Origin: Acidobacteriota bacterium
GTDB taxonomy: Bacteria > Acidobacteriota > Terriglobia > Bryobacterales > Bryobacteraceae
Reading direction: 5' to 3'
Length of the DNA: 64,000 nt
NCBI GenBank assembly: GCA_025352795.1
Contig: JANXSF010000026.1
Span: 62,001-126,000 of the forward strand
The notes under the pieces: generated by a model
Seen by the model: the letters and a program-made list of their open reading frames with translations, nothing else
What the model was told of the DNA's origin: nothing
The model's database searches: none
Shown: in pieces, positions 17,945-24,961 of the stretch
Position numbering within the stretch: the first letter of the stretch is position 1
How the letters are laid out: each line of letters begins with the position of its first letter
Translations under genes and position numbers: made by a program

Positions 17945-18550
17945 ATTCTTGCGAACAACCCAAGTGGTCATGCAGCGTTGACTCTGCACCACGGTGGTTT
18001 TCAATGGGTCCAGCAACTGCCCACCCAACTGTTCGGTAAGCTTGACCAGGAAATGCTCGTCAACCAGATATCGTTCAGACTCATCGGGCAAAAGGAATCG
18101 ACGTCCGGCCAGGCGAATTACTTGACGTTCCATCCCAATGGACGATGCCAGTCGACAAAAAAACAGGCCACCGGGTTTCAAGACTCGCCAACTCCCCTGC
18201 ACCATCGCTAGAAATTCAGTATCGGTGGCCGCAAAGTGGAGTACGGCATTACTGATGACGACATCGACAAATGCGTCAGGGAAGGACATTGCTTCGATAG
18301 TTTCCAGACGAAAGTTGCTTGCAGGAAGCTTTGGTTGAAGCAACGCAACCAACCGCCGGGTATGAGCTACGGCTTCGGGATCGGCATCCACTCCGAACAC
18401 TTCGTAGCCAGATCGGAGAAGGTAAACAAGGTTTCGACCATTTCCAAAACCCACATCAAGGATGCGCATCCCAGGAATGATCCGTCCGCGCAGGAGTTGG
18501 TCGAACAGGTAGATGTCAATGTCGCCGAAAAGGTCGGGCAGAGGGAGCAT
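17927..18550 (-). CDS. Class I SAM-dependent methyltransferase
   Basis: A 207-residue methyltransferase with the Rossmann-type core. Motif I is ILDVGFGNGRNLVYLL (about 28-43), motif II ends in EVFGVDADPEAV, motif IV is VVISNAVLHF, and motif V is VLKPGGLFFCRL. It resembles methyltransferase-11/25 domain proteins acting on small molecules. Substrate is unknown. It starts 8 bp after an antitoxin-like gene, so the two are probably transcribed together, and its 3' end overlaps the EamA gene. Confidence 0.9.
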   Translation of the reverse strand: MLPLPDLFGDIDIYLFDQLLRGRIIPGMRILDVGFGNGRNLVYLLRSGYEVFGVDADPEAVAHTRRLVALLQPKLPASNFRLETIEAMSFPDAFVDVVISNAVLHFAATDTEFLAMVQGSWRVLKPGGLFFCRLASSIGMERQVIRLAGRRFLLPDESERYLVDEHFLVKLTEQLGGQLLDPLKTTVVQSQRCMTTWVVRKNLIAGY

Positions 18551-18558
18551 GCACTAGT

Positions 18559-18804
18559 TTAAAACGGAACCGGCTCGTCCATAAGATCATGGAGTAGATC
18601 TGCGCTTTCAAGAAACACATCTGGTTGAATGACTCCAAGGTCATGAGGCTTCCAACGCAACTTAAAGGGTTTTTTCTTAATCGTTTCCGCGAGATATTGA
18701 CGCAAGGCACCGTCAATGATTTCACGCAAGGGAACCCCCGCTTCAGCAGCGCGGTGCTTCGCTGCGCGCACCAGTTGGTCATTGATATTGATGGTGATCC
18801 TCAT
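18559..18804 (-). CDS. Antitoxin-like ribbon-helix-helix protein, orphan
   Basis: An 81-residue protein starting at ATG 18804. MRITININDQLVRAAKHRAA followed by GVPLREIIDGALRQYLAE is the strand-helix-helix of VapB/CopG-type antitoxins, which bind operator DNA as dimers. The C-terminal third (LESADLLHDLMDE) would be the toxin-binding arm. No PIN or other toxin gene follows: the next gene, 8 bp downstream, is a methyltransferase. It is therefore either an orphan antitoxin or a small DNA-binding protein. Upstream coding extension to 18906 is unsupported. Confidence 0.7.
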   Translation of the reverse strand: MRITININDQLVRAAKHRAAEAGVPLREIIDGALRQYLAETIKKKPFKLRWKPHDLGVIQPDVFLESADLLHDLMDEPVPF

Positions 18805-18982
18805 ACTGCTAAGAATATCAGAGCAAGCACAATATGCCTCAATGAATTTTATCGAAACTCCTTGAACCGGGCTCCATGGCGACGGAACGATCCAACCGCC
18901 TACCACTAGCCTTGTTCAACACATTCATGCGGCCAAAGATTATACTTATGATGTGGCAGAGTCCCCTAGGCCTGTGATGTAG

Positions 18983-19297
18983 GTGGGCGATAGTTTGTAC
19001 AAAATCAGGTCATTTTCGAAACTCGTTCGGCAGAAGGTAGGATATGAATTGGAAATGGTTCAGCATGGACTGAACCCGAGCGACTGGAAGCCAATGACGT
19101 CGGTGGGTACAGGAGTTCGTGAGATACAACTTCATGTGGACGGTCAGCAGAGAGTATTGTACGTGACGAAACTGAAGAAAGCTATTTATGTCCTGCATAC
19201 GTTTCACAAAACATCCGGCAAGACTTCGAAGACGGACATTGCAATTGGCAAGTATCGATTGAAGGAAGCTCTGCAAATGGAGGATCAGAAACAATGA
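18983..19297 (+). CDS. HigB-like toxin (phage Gp49-like, RelE superfamily)
   Basis: A 104-residue protein with the features of the phage-derived Gp49-like/HigB toxin family: VGYELEMVQHGLNPSDWKPM (helix and loop), VGTGVREIQLH and YVTKLKKAIYVLHTFHKTSGKTSK, with the basic C-terminal strand LHTFHKKT-type. Such toxins are ribosome-dependent mRNA endonucleases. It is followed, with a four-base overlap (ATGA), by a helix-turn-helix gene, the toxin-first order typical of higBA. The start is GTG 18983. Activity is inferred from family resemblance. Confidence 0.85.
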   Translation: MGDSLYKIRSFSKLVRQKVGYELEMVQHGLNPSDWKPMTSVGTGVREIQLHVDGQQRVLYVTKLKKAIYVLHTFHKTSGKTSKTDIAIGKYRLKEALQMEDQKQ

Positions 19298-19584
19298 AGA
19301 ATCAACCAGTAACGAGCAAACGAGATGTATTCACCGACATTGGTTTTCCTCCTGCCGAAGTCGAGAATTTTCGTATTCGATCCGCCATGATGCGAGCACT
19401 CATCTCGTTTCTGCGCGATAGCAGCTTAACCCCAGCTAAAGCAGCAAAAATGCTGCACACGCCGCAGTCGAGAGTGGATGAATTGATGCGCGGCGACATT
19501 CATTTATTTTCTATTGACGATTTGGTTTCCATGCTGGCCGCAGCCGGTTTGCGTGTTGACTTGAAGGTGAAGAAGGCCGCGTAA
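19294..19584 (+). CDS. XRE-family antitoxin (HigA-like)
   Basis: A 96-residue protein with a helix-turn-helix in its second half: LTPAKAAKMLHTPQSRVDELMRGDIHLFSIDDLVSMLAAAG. The N-terminal region (VFTDIGFPPAEVENFRIRSA) matches the XRE_COG2-type antitoxins that pair with Gp49-like toxins. It should neutralise the upstream toxin and repress the operon. The two genes share ATGA, so translation is coupled. No inverted repeat operator was identified with confidence in the short upstream region (18907-18982). Confidence 0.85.
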   Translation: MKNQPVTSKRDVFTDIGFPPAEVENFRIRSAMMRALISFLRDSSLTPAKAAKMLHTPQSRVDELMRGDIHLFSIDDLVSMLAAAGLRVDLKVKKAA

Positions 19585-19685
19585 GTGGTTCCACCTGTCC
19601 AGTAGATTCCTTAGTAACGCTGAGACTTTACACCTGCCAAAGTTGTTAACCGGCCCCGTTTCCCCTAAACTTGTAGATGTAGTTC

Positions 19686-21164
19686 ATGCGCACTCTCTTT
19701 TTAAATCCTCCATCCTTTGAAGGCTTCGACGGTGGGGCTAGTTCCCGCTGGCCGGCGTCGCGGGAAATTGAATCGTACTGGTACCCGGTGTGGCTCTGCT
19801 ACCCGGCTGGCATGCTGCCTGATAGCAAGGTAGTAGACGCCCCACCACATGGCATTTCCATTGAACAAACAGTGGCAATGGCCTCTGATTTTGAACTTCT
19901 TGTTTTGTTCACGTCCACCCCGGGCTTTCACGTCGATGTGAAAATTGCCGAAATGATGAAGGACGTCAACCCCAAGATGAAGGTCTGCTTTGTTGGACCT
20001 CCAGTCACCGTTGAACCGGAAAAGACGTTACTTTCCACCAAAGCCATCGATTTTATTGTTCGTCGCGAATTCGATCACCAAATTGTAGATTACGCCAACG
20101 GCAAGCCCTTGGAAGACATTCCAGGAGTCAGCTTTCGTAAACCCAATGGCAGTCTTTGGCATAACCCTGAAGGCACTTACATTGAAAATTTGGACGAACT
20201 GCCCTGGGTTTCCAAAGTCTACAAGCGCGACCTGGATTTCAGACGCTACAACGTACCATTTCTACACAATCCGTTCATTTCACTCTACACTTCGCGCGGT
20301 TGCCCGGCAATGTGCACGTTCTGCCTGTGGCCACAAACCCATTCGGGACATCGCTGGCGCTTACGTTCCCCTGAAGATGTAGTGAACGAAGTGAAATACA
20401 TCAAGGAAAACTTCCCCGGCTTGAAGGAAATTTTTTTTGATGACGATACCTTCAATTACCGCAAAGAACGTACCATTGCACTGTGCAAAGAGCTGGGCAA
20501 AGTCGGTGTCACTTGGAGCTGTACATCGCGTGTAACCACTGATCACGACACGCTGAAGGCCATGAAAGATGCTGGGGCGCGGCTGATGATTGTGGGTTAC
20601 GAATCGGGCGATCAGCAGATTCTGAAGAACATTAAGAAGGGTGCCACCATTGATATGGCACGTCGCTTTACGGACAATGCTCATAAGCTTGGCTTAACCA
20701 TTCATGCCGATTTCATTGTGGGTCTTCCTGGTGAAACCCCGGGCACCATTCGCAACACAATCGACTTCGCTAAGAGTTTGGATTGCGAAACAATTCAAGT
20801 GTCCATTGCGCATCCTTACCCTGGTACTGAGTTTTACGATCACGCGAAGAAGAACGGGCTGATCACGCTGGATGCCATGACCGATGAAGCGGGCCATCAA
20901 TTGCCTACTGTCGTTTATCCGGGCCTGGATCGGGGAGAGCTTGTGGATTGGGTGGAGCGCTTTTACGGCGAATATTACTTCCGTCCCAAGGCCGCTTGGC
21001 GCATTGTACGCAAGGCCATCTTCGACAATTCCGAACGGAAGCGCCTGTATAAGGAAGCTACCGAATACTTGGCGTTGCGCAGAAAACGGCAGCGCTTTGT
21101 GAAGAGCGAAAAGAACGATAAGGCAGCCGCTGCAGCCGCCGCTTCCATGGCTTCCGGAGACTAG
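19686..21164 (+). CDS. hpnJ: Hopanoid radical-SAM protein HpnJ
   Basis: A B12-binding-domain radical SAM enzyme of 492 residues. The N-terminal sequence FLNPPSFEGFDGGASSR and VVDAPPHG match the HpnJ family closely. The cobalamin-binding-like domain occupies about 1-150. The radical SAM cluster is C206-x3-C210-x2-C213 (CPAMCTFC), with FFDDDTFN and GYESGDQQ downstream. Known HpnJ converts the N-acetylglucosamine- or glucosamine-linked bacteriohopanetetrol into the cyclitol ether side chain. The last 40 residues are Lys/Ala-rich. It is the first gene of a unit with two half-size DMT genes and hpnI. hpnH/hpnG and the squalene-hopene cyclase are not in this window. Confidence 0.93.
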   Translation: MRTLFLNPPSFEGFDGGASSRWPASREIESYWYPVWLCYPAGMLPDSKVVDAPPHGISIEQTVAMASDFELLVLFTSTPGFHVDVKIAEMMKDVNPKMKVCFVGPPVTVEPEKTLLSTKAIDFIVRREFDHQIVDYANGKPLEDIPGVSFRKPNGSLWHNPEGTYIENLDELPWVSKVYKRDLDFRRYNVPFLHNPFISLYTSRGCPAMCTFCLWPQTHSGHRWRLRSPEDVVNEVKYIKENFPGLKEIFFDDDTFNYRKERTIALCKELGKVGVTWSCTSRVTTDHDTLKAMKDAGARLMIVGYESGDQQILKNIKKGATIDMARRFTDNAHKLGLTIHADFIVGLPGETPGTIRNTIDFAKSLDCETIQVSIAHPYPGTEFYDHAKKNGLITLDAMTDEAGHQLPTVVYPGLDRGELVDWVERFYGEYYFRPKAAWRIVRKAIFDNSERKRLYKEATEYLALRRKRQRFVKSEKNDKAAAAAAASMASGD

Positions 21165-21240
21165 GGGCTGGTCATAACGGTGACACATTCGAAGTCTGAA
21201 AGGGTCTCCCAAAGCAGTGTCGGCGCCCAACTCAGAGAAG

Positions 21241-21264
21241 GACAGGCAAGGATGCCTGTCCCAC
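21241..21264. repeat. REP-like palindrome (GACAGGCA family)
   Basis: GACAGGCA / TGCCTGTC forms an eight-base stem around AGGA, followed by CCAC. It is the second copy of the dispersed element also found at 1431, 24663 and 24874. It lies in the 121-bp gap between hpnJ and the first DMT gene. Confidence 0.7.
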
Positions 21265-21285
21265 GGCGAGCCATAAGCAACCAAT

Positions 21286-21696
21286 ATGAATAGCAGTGCG
21301 CCGGGCCTTCAAGCGAAGACCCGGCTTTTTACTTGTATCGTAGTGCTAACCAATGTCCTGGGCAATTTTGCGCTCAGTTGGGGTATGAAGCATGGTGCGG
21401 TGATGGATGGCAGTGCCATATCCTTTGTCCGCGTGGTGTTCGACCCATGGGTGCTGGTAGGAATCGCGATCCTGGCAGGCTGGGTGCTCTCGCGGATGGC
21501 CTTGCTCAGTTGGGCTGACTTGAGTTACGTCATCCCAGTAACTTCCGTTGGCTTTGTCTTAAACGCGATTATGGGTTACTTGTTCTTAAACGAACAAATC
21601 AGCCCCATGCGCTGGCTGGGCACGCTGTTCATTGTGGGCGGAACAGTGCTGGTGGGCCTGACTAGCGTCAACACCACCGGAGTTCCTACAAAATGA
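21286..21696 (+). CDS. Half-size DMT transporter, hopanoid-linked (first of two)
   Basis: A 136-residue membrane protein with four predicted helices (TRLFTCIVVLTNVLGNFAL; WVLVGIAILAGWVLSRMA; SYVIPVTSVGFVLNAIMGYL; LGTLFIVGGTVLVGLT). LNEQISPMRWLG is the conserved EamA/SMR loop before the last helix. It is the size of small multidrug-resistance proteins such as EmrE and needs a partner. The following gene is a similar half-transporter with a four-base overlap (ATGA), so a heterodimer is likely. Enclosure between hpnJ and hpnI suggests transport or flipping of a hopanoid precursor; that role is inference. Confidence 0.85.
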   Translation: MNSSAPGLQAKTRLFTCIVVLTNVLGNFALSWGMKHGAVMDGSAISFVRVVFDPWVLVGIAILAGWVLSRMALLSWADLSYVIPVTSVGFVLNAIMGYLFLNEQISPMRWLGTLFIVGGTVLVGLTSVNTTGVPTK

Positions 21697-22049
21697 ACCG
21701 CTGGGCATTGATCGCCATCATTGTTGGCGCAACCGTCGCCAGTGACATGCTGCAGAGCTGGGAAATGAAGCGTCAAGGGGAAGTAACTGACTTTCGCATT
21801 GATCGTTTGTTAGGCACGTTACTGGGTAAGTTGCCGATGATCGCATCGGTAGTGTTCCTCGCTATATCTTTCTACGCATTCCTCGCGTTGTTGCAAATCG
21901 CCGACCTCAGTTTTGCGGTACCGGCTACGGCGCTAAGCATTGTGGCGGAAACAATTCTGGCACGCATCCTATTAAGGGAGCAGGTGACCCCGGCACGCTG
22001 GGCAGGCGTTGTGCTAGTGGCCATCGGCGTTTGGTTTTTGGCACTGTGA
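21693..22049 (+). CDS. Half-size DMT transporter, hopanoid-linked (second of two)
   Basis: A 118-residue membrane protein with four helices and the same family features as its upstream neighbour: VASDMLQSWEMKRQ, SFYAFLALLQIADLSFAVPATAL, REQVTPARWAGVVLVAIGVWFL. It starts in ATGA with the first half-transporter and ends in GTGA with hpnI, so the last three genes are translationally coupled. The pair probably forms a heterodimeric EmrE-like carrier; ArnE/ArnF, the undecaprenyl-aminoarabinose flippase pair, is the closest known parallel. Confidence 0.85.
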   Translation: MNRWALIAIIVGATVASDMLQSWEMKRQGEVTDFRIDRLLGTLLGKLPMIASVVFLAISFYAFLALLQIADLSFAVPATALSIVAETILARILLREQVTPARWAGVVLVAIGVWFLAL

Positions 22050-23155
22050 TTGAATGGCTCTTCGCAATTCCGGCGGCGTATCAGGGCATTGCCCTTGCCT
22101 CAGTCGTTAAGCGTGTGCGCACCGTAGACCCAACGCCGACGCAGCAATTACCGCCCGTTTCCATCCTAAAAGCACTACGAGGAACCGAGCCCGGATCTTA
22201 CGAAGCACTCTGTACCCACGCCGAACAGGACTATCCAGAATTCGAATTGCTGTTCGCCGTGGGGGATTCGGCAGATCCAGCATTGAGTGAAGTGAAGCGC
22301 TTGATTCGCGAATATCCCAACCGCCAAATCCGCTTCATCGTCCGCCAAACGCAGGCCCCCAATCATAAAGTTGCCTCGCTGATTGACTTAGCCAAACTGG
22401 CTCGTTATGAAATTATTCTGGTGAACGATGGGGACATTCATGTTGGCGATCGCTACCTAAAGAACATTGTCAATTCGCTATTTCATTCCGAAAACGTGGG
22501 TTTAGTAACCTGCCTATACAAGGCCCGCGCTACTCACGCAGCCGGATGGTTTGAAGCGTTGGGTATCGCCACCGACTTCGCACCATCGGCCCTGGTTGCA
22601 GGCTTTCTAGGGATTTCTGAGTTTGCGTTAGGTTCCACCATGTTGTTCCGACGCAGCGACCTGAATCACATTGGCGGCTTTGAAGCGTTGGGTGATTACA
22701 TTGCCGATGATTATCATTTGGGCCTGAAGATCAGTAAGTTAGGGAAGCGGGTTCATCTTTCAACAGAGATCGTGGAAACATCGCTCTCTGCGGCCACTTG
22801 GACCGAAGCCTGGTCGCATCAAGTGCGCTGGGCACGCACCATTCGCGCATCGCGGGGGGACCTCATCGGCTACCTGGGCTTACCAGCAACCTTCGCCACT
22901 TTGTGGAGCATCGTCGCGGCAATTGGTGGCTGGTGGGGGATTGCGTGTTGGCTTTTTGCATTGCGATTGGCAGTGGGCCTGCTTGCCGCAGGCCCTTTGT
23001 TGAACGATGCGGAAGCTTTGCGTCATATGTGGGCGTTGCCCGCCCGCGATTTATGGGGTGCTGCGGTTTGGGTGGCCGGCATGGTCGGTCGGAAAGTGGA
23101 ATGGGGTGGTCGGCAGATCAACCTTACGGCTGGCGGCAGAATTCGTCCGCAATAA
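22046..23155 (+). CDS. hpnI: Hopanoid glycosyltransferase HpnI (GT2/GT21 type)
   Basis: A membrane glycosyltransferase of 369 residues, related to ceramide glucosyltransferase. It attaches N-acetylglucosamine to bacteriohopanetetrol in characterised HpnI. An N-terminal hydrophobic segment (WLFAIPAAYQGIALAS) anchors it. Active-site segments are VSILKALRG, the acceptor loop VNDGDIHVG with the D-x-D, ADDYHLG and the Q-x-x-R-W motif in HQVRWARTIR. Two or three C-terminal helices follow (FATLWSIVAAIGGWWGIACW). GTG 22046 overlaps the preceding stop as GTGA. An hpnK deacetylase gene is not found beside it, though it is needed in known pathways before HpnJ can act. Confidence 0.9.
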   Translation: MIEWLFAIPAAYQGIALASVVKRVRTVDPTPTQQLPPVSILKALRGTEPGSYEALCTHAEQDYPEFELLFAVGDSADPALSEVKRLIREYPNRQIRFIVRQTQAPNHKVASLIDLAKLARYEIILVNDGDIHVGDRYLKNIVNSLFHSENVGLVTCLYKARATHAAGWFEALGIATDFAPSALVAGFLGISEFALGSTMLFRRSDLNHIGGFEALGDYIADDYHLGLKISKLGKRVHLSTEIVETSLSAATWTEAWSHQVRWARTIRASRGDLIGYLGLPATFATLWSIVAAIGGWWGIACWLFALRLAVGLLAAGPLLNDAEALRHMWALPARDLWGAAVWVAGMVGRKVEWGGRQINLTAGGRIRPQ

Positions 23156-23286
23156 GTTGTCTCGCAGAAATAACCAATCCCCAATGATTTCCCCAATTTT
23201 TCTTATTTGATTGCAACGATTCGACGGATTGTAGTGGTTGGATGTCGTCCACTGTGAGGTTAATCTTCAAGCGGAGGATATCTAAC

Positions 23287-23796
23287 TTGCCTGCATTACC
23301 AAAAGCCCAATACGGTCTTGAAGAGTTATACCTGTTCCCTTACTATCAAACTCGTGAAGATTACAACAGACGGACGGGCCATGAGCCCCCCCCCTGGAAT
23401 CCGAATCGAGCACCGAAGGCCTGGGAAGATCCCAAGGCTTTGGAATCGAATCGTCGCAACGTAATTTATGATTACGTGGTGGCTTATGCAAAGAACGGAG
23501 CGCCGCTGGTTGATGCGCACGAAAAGCCAATGTTCGACTTGTTGGTGATGACCAAGGATGAAGCGGCCACCGTTAACATTGCGCCCAAAGGGCCGACCGT
23601 TGCTAATGTGGCTGGTGCGGATGTTCCAGAAATTCCTCCACCGTTGCGCGCTTTAGAAGCGAGCGAGGAACTGTTCATGCCCTTTTTCAGTGTGGTGGCA
23701 ATTCGCAACAAAGACTTTCAACCTTTGGAGCCTGGATTCAATCGCAATGATCGGGCATTGTTGCAATCCATTGCACGCAAGCTTGAAGTTACGTAA
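23287..23796 (+). CDS. Protein of unknown function
   Basis: A 169-residue protein I do not recognise. The start is TTG 23287: GGAGG precedes it by nine bases, and the upstream frame to 23242 has no such site. The sequence is Pro-rich in the first half (REDYNRRTGHEPPPWNPNRAPK) and hydrophilic throughout, with no signal peptide or membrane helix. PMFDLLVMTKDEAATVNI and LFMPFFSVVAIRNKDFQPL may be strands. It stands alone between hpnI and a small gene. It is probably a cytoplasmic protein. Confidence 0.6.
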   Translation: MPALPKAQYGLEELYLFPYYQTREDYNRRTGHEPPPWNPNRAPKAWEDPKALESNRRNVIYDYVVAYAKNGAPLVDAHEKPMFDLLVMTKDEAATVNIAPKGPTVANVAGADVPEIPPPLRALEASEELFMPFFSVVAIRNKDFQPLEPGFNRNDRALLQSIARKLEVT

Positions 23797-23874
23797 TTGA
23801 AAAAGTAGACGCGGATGGGCACGGATGGACTTGCTGTTTTATCAGTGCTCATCGGCAATGGATCATTCGATACC

Positions 23875-23897
23875 GAGCCGTGACCGCGAGGGAGCGG
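23875..23897. repeat. GAGCCGTGACCGC repeat, single copy
   Basis: GAGCCGTGACCGCGAGGGAGCGG matches the arm of the large hairpin at 24760-24835 at 22 of 23 positions (G in place of A). It marks a second dispersed repeat family in this intergenic neighbourhood. Confidence 0.65.
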
Positions 23898-23931
23898 CAG
23901 CTCTTGGATTATGGTTAAAAGTGTTTAGAAT

Positions 23932-24144
23932 ATGAGTATGGACAATCCACCTCGGTATCGCGATCCTGTGGTTGAGGCGTACAAGAAAGACATTGACCGA
24001 ACTCTGTTCCGAGAGAATTTAAAGCTAACGGTTGAAGAACGATTTCTGAAAGCGATGGAGCACATGCGTTTTGCTGAGGAACTACGCCGGGCTGGGCGTG
24101 AGGCTCGCGCGAAACAAGAAGACAGCTTTAAACCAGAGAATTGA
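23932..24144 (+). CDS. Small conserved-type hypothetical protein
   Basis: A 70-residue charged protein (PRYRDPVVEAYKKDIDRTLF, then ENLKLTVEERFLKAMEHMRFAEELRR). I know similar short proteins as uncharacterised entries, often beside nucleotidyltransferase-like genes, which are absent here. Helical throughout, without signal peptide. ATG 23932 and ATG 23938 are both possible; no strong ribosome-binding site is present, so expression is less certain. It lies 36 bp before dps. Confidence 0.55.
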   Translation: MSMDNPPRYRDPVVEAYKKDIDRTLFRENLKLTVEERFLKAMEHMRFAEELRRAGREARAKQEDSFKPEN

Positions 24145-24180
24145 TAGATCAAAGCGGCAGCACGGATCATCCAAGCGAAT

Positions 24181-24657
24181 ATGATTCCTAATATTGGTTT
24201 AAGCCCTGGCGACCGCGAAAGTGTGGTGGCCCTGTTGAATTTACTGCTAGCCGACGAGTACGTGCTCTACACGAAAACAAGGAATTACCATTGGAACGTG
24301 AAGGGTCCGCACTTTCACGACCTGCACAAATTCTTTGAATCCCAGTATGAAGCGATTGACGAGACCATTGATGAAGTGGCCGAGCGGGCTCGTACTCTGG
24401 GTGGAGCAGCGGCTGCAACCTTGGTTGAATTTACCCACGCAACACGGTTGAAGGAGCAGCCTGGAACCGTGCCAACGGCAACGCAAATGATTTCTAATCT
24501 GGTGGACGATCATGAGGCAATTATCAGGATTCTTCGAGTGGACCAGGAAGCATGTACGGCACAATATCATGATGCGGGGACGGCTGATTTTCTTACCGGG
24601 CTGATGGAAGAGCATGAGAAGATGGCGTGGCTGTTACGGGCACATTTGGAGTCGTAA
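24181..24657 (+). CDS. dps: Dps-family ferritin-like DNA-protection protein
   Basis: A 158-residue Dps protein. The interfacial ferroxidase ligands are in NYHWNVKGPHFHDLHKFFE and YEAIDETIDEVAERAR (His, Asp and Glu), and the final helix carries EEHEKMAWLLRAHL. Dps dodecamers oxidise ferrous iron with hydrogen peroxide, store iron and in many species bind DNA. The N-terminal tail here is short and not Lys-rich, so DNA binding by the tail is doubtful. It stands alone on the plus strand. Likely induced by starvation or oxidative stress, as in other bacteria, but no regulator site was seen. Confidence 0.93.
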   Translation: MIPNIGLSPGDRESVVALLNLLLADEYVLYTKTRNYHWNVKGPHFHDLHKFFESQYEAIDETIDEVAERARTLGGAAAATLVEFTHATRLKEQPGTVPTATQMISNLVDDHEAIIRILRVDQEACTAQYHDAGTADFLTGLMEEHEKMAWLLRAHLES

Positions 24658-24662
24658 GTCTT

Positions 24663-24688
24663 AGTGGGACATGCCTCCGGCTTGTCCT
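24663..24688. repeat. REP-like element, inverted variant
   Basis: GTGGGACATGCCTCCGGCTTGTCC is the reverse-complement form of the GACAGGCA family, with substitutions in the arms. It starts a few bases after the dps stop. Confidence 0.55.
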
Positions 24689-24759
24689 AATATGCCCAAC
24701 GTCACTTATTTTTCTCGTAATCGGACAGCTTCAAGTGTTGGAAACGTTTCAGACGTTTG

Positions 24760-24835
24760 AAAGACCGCTCCCTGGCGGTCACGGCTCTGTAGAATTAGAA
24801 AGTTACCGAGCCGTGACCGCAAGGGAGCGGTCTTT
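24760..24835. repeat. Large inverted repeat (28-bp arms) of the GAGCCGTGACCGC family
   Basis: Arms 24760-24787 and 24808-24835 are complementary at 27 of 28 positions and enclose a 20-base loop. Each arm contains GAGCCGTGACCGC and GGGAGCGGTCTTT (or the complement). The element sits between convergent genes and can fold as a strong RNA hairpin in either direction. A half copy is at 23875-23897. Confidence 0.8.
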
Positions 24836-24873
24836 TAACCTCACAAGTTATCCCAACAAAGGTTGGAGGTTTT

Positions 24874-24892
24874 ACAGGGATGCCTGTCCCAC
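24874..24892. repeat. REP-like element, partial copy
   Basis: ACAGGGATGCCTGTCCCAC is a right-hand part of the GACAGGCA palindrome family. It lies 20 bp before the terminator. Confidence 0.6.
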
Positions 24893-24910
24893 TCACTCCT
24901 TATAACTAGA

Positions 24911-24938
24911 AAAGGCCCTCCCGAAGGAGGGCCTTTTT
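24911..24938 (-). terminator. Terminator of the TonB-dependent receptor gene
   Basis: An 11-base stem (AAAGGCCCTCC) around a CGAA loop, read as TTCG on the minus strand, followed by TTTT on both strands. It lies 24 bp behind the receptor stop codon. Its symmetry allows it to stop transcription from the dps side as well. Confidence 0.9.
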
Positions 24939-24961
24939 AATTGAACAACTTTCCACAGACT

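Larger units (their letters stand above)
24658..24961. other. Repeat-rich intergenic region between dps and the TonB receptor
   Basis: A 304-bp gap between two convergent genes. It is filled by two copies of the GACAGGCA-type element, a 76-bp inverted repeat of the GAGCCGTGACCGC type and the terminator at 24911-24938. No coding sequence is supported. Confidence 0.7.
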
